The notes under the pieces are model-generated. The model searched no databases, was not told where the DNA came from, and was given only the letters and a program-made list of their open reading frames with translations. Shown here piece by piece: positions 57,871 to 64,000 of a stretch of DNA of 64,000 nt. Position 1 is the first letter of the stretch, and each line of letters starts with the position of its first letter. This DNA is from Mesostigma viride. Taxonomy: Eukaryota; Streptophyta; Mesostigmatophyceae; Mesostigmatales; Mesostigmataceae. The stretch spans positions 3,965,832 to 4,029,831 of the forward strand of contig RPFO01000253.1 of the NCBI GenBank assembly GCA_009746045.1, given 5' to 3'. Position numbers and translations under genes: made by a program.

Positions 57871-58751
57871 CCTCAATGGTTGCAACCAGAACGGAGGTAC
57901 TCTATATAGCGGGCGATAGGGCTTGCTCTAACCTCTCTTCCGTGTTTACCGCGGCTTCTGCTTATTTATCAATTTCTTAGGCCGGGGGGTTGGTTGGGCC
58001 ATGCGCAGCTGACTGCCTTACCAAGGGGGCCCTGACGGGGGTTGATACCTGTCGGCCACCAGCCTCGGCCGAGAGCTACAGCCACTGTACCAGCGGTGCC
58101 GTGGGCCCCCCGGTTGGCGGACCCGGCTGCGCCGCGTGTGCGGTGCAGCTTTGTGGCCTCCGCGTCGGTAAAATGCGTTATGGTAGAGGCCGGGAGGGAG
58201 ATGGGGCGATGAACGGGCCCCACAGGAGCGGGCGTCCGTGAAGAATGGATTGCTCAAGCGTGAGAATTGGGACCGTTGACGGGCGGGGGGCGGGGGGGGA
58301 GGGCGAGGGGGGAGGGGGGAGGGGGGCAAGCAGGGTTGAATTCCTGGCCTTAGGGTGGTATGCCCATGCCCCCTCACATGGGCCTCTGGTGGGCTGACAT
58401 GCTATCTTGTGGGTTATCAGGTGCGGTGACTCCATTTCTTCTCTGGATGCTCGCTGATGAGCTGAATGGGGCTGAATGGGGCTGACGGCAGACCAGTCGA
58501 GCGCCATGCCCTGAGCACCGGCAGTGTTTGCTGACCCGGTCCTGCTCGAGGCTTGAGGGGGGGGTGAGAGAGGCGTGGGGAAGGGAAGGGGGGAAAGCTA
58601 TTTATTGTTGGCGGTGTGCAGCTACTAGAGTTGAGCGTACCGCTTTTTTGATATGGGCCCTGGAGGCCACCTGGAGGGTGCAGAGGAGATATGGCCAGTA
58701 GCAGCCAACCCATGGAAGAGCTGCTGCGCACCGGACCGCCGCCTGTATACA

Positions 58752-58890
58752 CGTGAACACAATACTCATGCATACGCATACTCATGCATACGCATTCTCA
58801 TGCATACGCATTCTCATGCATACGCATTCTCATGCATACGCATTCTCATGCAAACGCATACTGATGCATACGCATTCTCATGCATACGCA
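58752..58890 (+). repeat. 16-bp minisatellite (GCATACGCATTCTCAT)
   Basis: About eight copies. Nothing else was recognised around it except G-rich tracts at 58280-58330. Confidence 0.92.
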
Positions 58891-58929
58891 TGGGGCGATG
58901 GGGGAAGGTCGTCATGTGCGGATCCAGGG

Positions 58930-58963
58930 AGGACAGTTCCACTTGCGCAGGTGGAACTGTCCT
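58930..58963. other. Perfect 13-bp hairpin
   Basis: AGGACAGTTCCAC and GTGGAACTGTCCT are exact reverse complements around the 8-nt loop TTGCGCAG. It is not placed by any recognised gene. Confidence 0.7.
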
Positions 58964-59849
58964 TCCGCACGGATTTGGGGGGGAGCTGAACGAGCTGTCT
59001 GTGCCAGCCGCATCCACGACGCGCCGTTTTTATCGACGCGTCTGTGCCGGCATTGGTAGGTGTGTATGTGTGATATGGCTATTCACGGCTGCTCCTTGGT
59101 TTGCCTCTACTGAAACGTCGAGAATAACAAAACAATCGGTTTTCTCCTTATTCTGCTTTCAGCGGTGATGGTTTTCCATAATGCTGTCTAATCTTTCTGT
59201 TTTTGGGGGGGAAAGTGGTAGAATTTGGGCTGAATGCGGACGTCGTGGAGATGGTGCATTTCGGTTTAGGGGGTTGACAGGGAGCGATTGAAAATAGTGT
59301 CCAATCAAGTAGGGCATTTATAAGATGGAGCGTCGGCTAGGTAGGGCTTAGTAGGGCATGCGTAAGATGGGGTGTCAGTTCTGTAGGGCTTGGCTAGGTG
59401 CGGCGGTTATGGTGGCTGCGATAACCTCCGCAAGGGTAGCACGTTCAACTGCTGCATGTAGTTAAATTTTTCTGTTACTGGCATGGAGGGATGTGATCAT
59501 CTGGGCCCTGCCGCCTCGCGAGGCAACCCTTCAATTGTCGGATTCCCAATTTACGGCCCTGAGTCTAAAGTGGTTTGGGATCGATTGGCCTCTCCGCTGC
59601 GTGCACGTTATGAGCTAACCAGTACAAGCAGTCATTCATGCCTCTTATCTGCCACCACGTGGGAGTACATGATACCGAAATCGGAAAATGCCGACAGAGC
59701 AGGTGGGGGGTTATACCATGTTCCCCTCATGTCCTGCTCGATGAGTCCCCTATGTGCTTGCCATGATTAGATCATCGCAAGGAGCATTCGCTGCACATGG
59801 CGACATGCGCGGGAATAGAAAGCGGCATGAATGATCAAAGTATGCTTCC

Positions 59850-60610
59850 TCTTAATTAATTTAACTCACACGTAGACTGCGTCACGTGAGCAGAAGTCCT
59901 CATTGGAATGGAAATGTGATGAAATCAATTATGCTGGCTATCTAGTTTCGACGGAGTTACAGGGTTGCGGGCACCGAGGCCCAAATCACTATGGTTGCCA
60001 GATGTACGTGGTCACGCGCGCGGTGCACCCACCAACTTGGGGCTGGTGCCATTCATAAGTTTCCGTCTGCCACCTATCTTTACAAGTCATATCTGCCTCG
60101 AAACATATTACAAACCAGGAGGCTCCCCGAGCGTGAATCCGTCCATCCTAGGGCCGTAACACATTTCCACGCCCATGCAGCCTATGACGGAGAGCTAGTC
60201 CAGTAGCGACCTTGCTGCGCGCGGCCAGGGGCATGCCACGTGAGGACAGAACGCCCGGGCTTAGTGCCAACTAGTCTATCTGATCGATCGATCGTGTATC
60301 TACCTTATCTGTGCGGGCCAGGTGCTCGGCTAGGCCCAGGCGCCTTTGCCTGAGAATGTGGGAAACATATAGTAAAACTCAGCGTACACCTCCTCATGGC
60401 TAATGTGCAAACCGAAGGGGATGTTAAGGGCCTTGCGCAGCATCTTGGTGACGTTGCCGTCGAGTCGTTGCATGCTCCAGCTCCTGCGTCAGTGTCCAGG
60501 TCTCGGCGCCGTAGGTCAGGATCGTCAGAATGAGGACCTTGAACACGTCGCGCTTGACAATCCGGGGCAGGGCAAAGTAGCTCCCCACCAGCGACAATGC
60601 TCACAGCCCC
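59850..60610 (-). mobile_element. LINE family 2, decayed 3' portion
   Basis: Minus frames encode SYFALPRIVKRDVFKVLIL, TILTYGAETWTLTQELE and, after a frame change, GNVTKMLRKALNIPFGLHIS. These are typical C-terminal LINE reverse-transcriptase motifs. The 3'UTR follows (60200-59880) to a TTAATTAATTTAA tract at 59850-59862. It is longer than the copies at 36.4-37.1 kb and 42.3 kb, and frameshifted. Confidence 0.75.
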
Positions 60611-60611
60611 C

Positions 60612-61167
60612 ACGCGCCATGCCGTTCCAGGTCGTCATGTCGTCCTCGCAGTCAGGATCAAGCCAAATGCGCTGAGGGGCTTGAAGCGGCCTGAAGCAGG
60701 GTAGTTAACCTTAACGCGACAAGCAAAAATGGGTCATCCCACTTGGTTACTAAATTGTCTCATGTACGTGCACAGTGTCATAAGCTGCAATGAATCAACT
60801 GTACGTGTTGTGGGGTCTTCATTCCATACAAATTCGTGCGAAAAGATAACATAATATGCACGTGTGGACTACATAACCATAATGTTAGCTGTGGTCAGCC
60901 CTGACCTTGCATTGGAGTGCGGTCGCGCACTGATAACACTTGCTGTCAGAGCCACTGGCCGCAATAATGTGCAGTCACGGCCTCACAAACAAACGCAACG
61001 ATCCCCTCGTTCCCACCTACAGAGATGTCCCCACGTTCCTCTAGCTTCAGTGGGCTGCCATGCGCATGATAACGCTGTCCCGATGGGATATGATGCTTAT
61101 ACAACCCCTTGACCAGCTTCCACCTTCACCAGGAGCTTTTGCCAGGAAGCACGCACGCGAACTGACC
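60612..61167. other. Interval downstream of the kinase gene
   Basis: Expected to hold the kinase 3'UTR next to 61167. No separate gene was recognised. Confidence 0.3.
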
Positions 61168-64000
61168 CTAGACTTTCACCAGAGCTGGGAGGATGGAACC
61201 GTATCCTTGCCGCCTTACAGATGCCCACGAGGATGCCGCCCTGCTGAGCTGGCTGCTGACGTCCGGAGAAAAAGCCACCGACGACAGACTCTCATTACTC
61301 CCTGGGGGGGAGGCTACTCCTGGACTAGCACCGGCATCCGCATGGCCCACCCAGGCACCCACCGCGTCCCTGCCACCCCAGCTCCCAGGAGCGAACCTCA
61401 TACTGGCGTCCCTACCCACCGTGCACGGATGTCTCCCACCCCACTCGTGCGTGGCAGACCCCGGGCTCTGCATGGCCATCGGCCCCCCATTGCCAGCCTT
61501 TGCCCCCCCCCTTGTCGTCTCGGCAAAAGCAGGGACGGATCGTGCCAGGTCCCCCGTCCTGCCAGCGGGCGTTGGCCCCCAGGTACTAGACTCACCCGTG
61601 ACATCCTCCGACCATTCACGAACCTCGTCCGAGCACGAGGCGGGCAGACCAATGGGCAGCCCGGAACTCTCTGCCCCGTACTGTGACGTGCCGCCTTGTG
61701 CCGCCGGGCTTGTGGGACAGGAGCTGCCGCACTCCGAGGACTCCTCATCGAGCCGGAGCACCTCGCCGCCCACGCCGAAGAACACGTTGTCGTCGTCAGG
61801 ATGGGCCACCTGGCAGGCCGAGCCGACGCACCCCTCGGAGGACCCCACGCTGCCCACCACCATGGCCGCGCCAGGAGCCGCCTCATGGTCCAGCCGGCAG
61901 CGGTCATCCGCAAGCGCCGAGCCCCGTCCACCAGGAGCCCCTACGGGCGCGTGCGGCGCTCGAACTCGGTTTGTCCGGCCTCCCCAGCTGTTCTGGTGCG
62001 CCCCCAGGGACACGCCGGCAGACCGCAAGATGGACACTGGCGGGGAGGGGGCATAGGGCGGAGGCACCATCGGCCCACCGGGGGGTGGAACCGGTGGGGA
62101 GGACCTTGGGGACATGAACGCCGCCTGGATGGCATCATGCCGCTCTCTCGCCGCCTTTGTGTCGCTGATCGAGTGCCGGTTGGGCACCACCATGTGGCAG
62201 GGGCCGCCAGGGAGCGCCGCCCCCCTGCCCGCGAGCATCATGTCCAGAGTGGAGTTGGAATGCGGGACACCGCACGGGATGCTGCTGCCGCTGCTGGTGG
62301 AGGTGCTCTCCGGGTTGGGACTGCTGGCGTTCGCGGCCTCCATGGAGACGGTTGATGCCAGCCCGTTGGCCAGCGTCGTCCTTCGTGTCGCATGCATCTC
62401 GGCGAGTGATCCAGAGGACATGGACATGCGGAAGCCGCCCGCCTGGGAGGTGCTGACCCTGGCCGTGGCTGGGGCAAACGCGCGAGCAGCCTTCTCCTTG
62501 GCGAGGTCCGGGCAGTACTTGATCAGCCAGGGGTGGCGAAGCATCTCCGCAGCTGAGGGGCGCGAGTTGGGCACCTTGCGCAGGGCGGATCGGATGAAGG
62601 AGATGGCTTCCACGGAGAGTTGGGGCGGCCACACGCCGTTGATGGGCACGTCGGTCCACAGGATGAGCGCTGCGGTGTTGGACTCGGAGGCCACCTCAAA
62701 GGGGGGGCGACCCGTCAGCATCTCGTAGGAGAGGATGCCGACTGCCCAGGTGTCGATTTTGTAGGTGTAGGGCGGGTTGCTGTTGCCGTTGCGGGTGGAG
62801 TGGATGACCACCTCTGCATGCAGGGGTGCGGGTGTGGGGGTGCATGCAAGGGAAACAGACCATGAGGGGTGGCAAACTTATAAGCATTAATTAACAAGGA
62901 GAATTTTGTCCATGAGAAGCCTACTTCCTTGATAATCTCTTAGCTGAGCCCTGAAATTGCAAGCAGAACATATAGGGTTTATTAGGCCACTGCCCACATG
63001 ATGCGCAGAGCTGCTGCATGGAGCCTCCAAGGCTCCAACGTAGCAGCTTCTTACCACATCATGTGCGGGCGGCAGTCCAGTTCCACTGCATGTTGGACAG
63101 TTACATGCTGGCATTAATTTATAGCAGTATATGACTACATGCTGGCATTAATATGAGTATATGACAATATGCTGGCAATTGTATATTTAGTATATTACTA
63201 TATGCTGGCCTCTATCAAAGTATATCACTATATGCTGTGGACAATGAGATGATGACTGCCCCCATTTCAATTTTCAACCCCTCCTAGCTTGCGTGGCCCC
63301 AGTTCTATCTGCATGCTGCCTCTGATCTTCCTCCACGAAACTTTTCATTTATCACAGGGGGATAGCTGGATTCTTATGTATCCTTGTGTCCTAATCAGCT
63401 TCCTCCGGCTCCCAAGTGCTACATTTGACGGGCCGGGTGCGTGACCCATCATAACATAGCAGTACCGTAGTTGTAGTAAAACATCTTAAGGTTGATCCAT
63501 TATTACTACGTTTCTTGAGCTGGGCGGTCCCATCATTACAAGTAGCAGCATTGTAGAACTACTATAACATCCTATGATTAATCAAATGCTACTTTCCACG
63601 GGGGTGGTCCCTATTGGGGTCAGCTTCCCGTGGCGCACGTAGTTTAATTGGCCAAGGTGTGCCATCAGGCCTGGCTCCAGGGCTGCCACTCACCAGGGGC
63701 CTCAATGTAGTCCCACCATTGGTAGATCTGTTGGCTCTCATCGAAAGTGCCAACCGAGCAAATAATTAACATGCCTGTACCCACTGTATTCTGACGGCCA
63801 CTGCTCACCCCGCGGGGCAAAGCAGTCCAGTGTGCCATGCGCAGATCTTAATTCCTAATGGACTATTCTTACAAGAACTGCCATCGTACGTACCAGGAGC
63901 CATGTAGTCTAGCGTGCCCACGCGCTGCGTCACATCCCCCTGCAGGAAGTTGATGCCAAGGCCAAAGTCGCCAAGCCGGGGATGGCCTGCGCCGTCGATG
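61168..64000 (-). CDS. Aurora-like serine/threonine kinase, C-terminal part
   Basis: Minus strand; the gene continues beyond 64000. Exon 64000-63894 encodes HPRLGDFGLGINFLQGDVTQ and RVGTLDYMAP: the DFG metal-binding motif and activation loop. Exon 62813-61168 completes MAPE (split codon G|AG) and gives TYKIDTWAVGILSYEMLTGR, PPFE, SRPSAAEMLRHPWLIKYCPD: the kinase C-lobe through subdomain XI. A tail of about 450 residues rich in Ser, Pro and Gly follows and looks disordered. GTLDYMAPE and the HPW motif fit Aurora-like kinases, which act in mitosis or, in green algae (CALK), in flagellar signalling. The N-lobe and HRD motif are off-window. The 1080-bp intron shows a partial copy of the upstream exon's end at 63700-63750. 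Confidence 0.85.
63095..63240 (+). repeat. ~30-bp AT-rich tandem repeat in kinase intron
   Basis: Four to five imperfect copies with (T)ATGCTGGC(A/C)TTAAT and GTATATGAC/ATTACTA blocks. Confidence 0.8.
63425..63600 (+). repeat. ~85-bp duplication in kinase intron
   Basis: CCCATCATAACATAGCAGTA and its GTAGTTGTAGTAAAACATC continuation is echoed by CCCATCATTACAAGTAGCAG and a GTAGAACTACTATAACATC continuation about 85 bp later. Confidence 0.6.

Noticed and set aside
57465-57980. 171- and 131-codon ORFs rich in Trp or Gly
   Set aside because: Products of the GGTGGCAAC minisatellite; flanks show no coding pattern.
60305-60613. 102-codon minus ORF as a gene
   Set aside because: It is an off-frame reading of LINE reverse-transcriptase sequence; the meaningful motifs lie in the neighbouring frames.
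61193-62728. Long plus-strand ORFs opposite the kinase exon
   Set aside because: Shadows of the GC-rich kinase coding exon, which has kinase motifs and matching splice sites on the minus strand.

Overview
This window is nuclear DNA of a eukaryote, most likely a green alga (Chlorophyta; the exact lineage cannot be read from the sequence). Genes are broken into many short exons with GT-AG introns. One gene encodes a protein with a plastid-type N-terminal extension. There are Shewanella-like phosphatase, RCC1-repeat, RabGAP/TBC and Aurora-like kinase genes, several non-LTR retrotransposon families, and very many micro- and minisatellites and poly-G/poly-C runs. No operons, CRISPR arrays or rRNA genes were seen, and the genes do not form an evident pathway.

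Layout. 1-2983: repeat copies and one end of a CACTA-like DNA transposon. 4307-7583: a complete non-autonomous CACTA-like element with inverted ends and a 3-bp target duplication. 8338-9520: two tandem arrays, one carrying 68-bp perfect palindromes. 10860-12253: a hexanucleotide array, then a TBC-domain exon. 12430-13480: LINE debris. 14318-15167: a minus-strand gene of EsV-1-7-type cysteine repeats with a frameshift. 15769-16232: a MITE with TA target duplication. 18236-18860: an interspersed repeat (called R1 here) with a nested LINE tail.

19494-29727 (+): an 11-exon gene for a membrane-anchored Shewanella-like protein phosphatase; all intron phases agree and give 406 residues. Its introns contain repeated copies of the neighbouring exon edges. 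32452-37733: R1, an ORF1-only 'half-LINE', LINE reverse-transcriptase tails and a 5'-truncated LINE with a 15-bp target duplication. 38662-40675 (-): a two-exon plastid-targeted protein of unknown function. 42298-43980: two more retroinsertions with target duplications and another R1 copy. 44545-52844 (-): an RCC1-repeat gene with a 1.9-kb octamer satellite in an intron or 5' region.

54972-55262 (-): a small uncharacterised ORF. 56331-57044 (+): a two-exon single-pass membrane protein. 59850-60610: a LINE tail. 61168-64000 (-): the 3' part of an Aurora-like kinase with a long disordered tail, running off the window.

Stretches where I see no gene: 3000-4300, 7590-8337, 9520-10860, 16240-18235, 29728-32450, 40676-42297, 53160-54640, 55263-56330 and 57050-59850.
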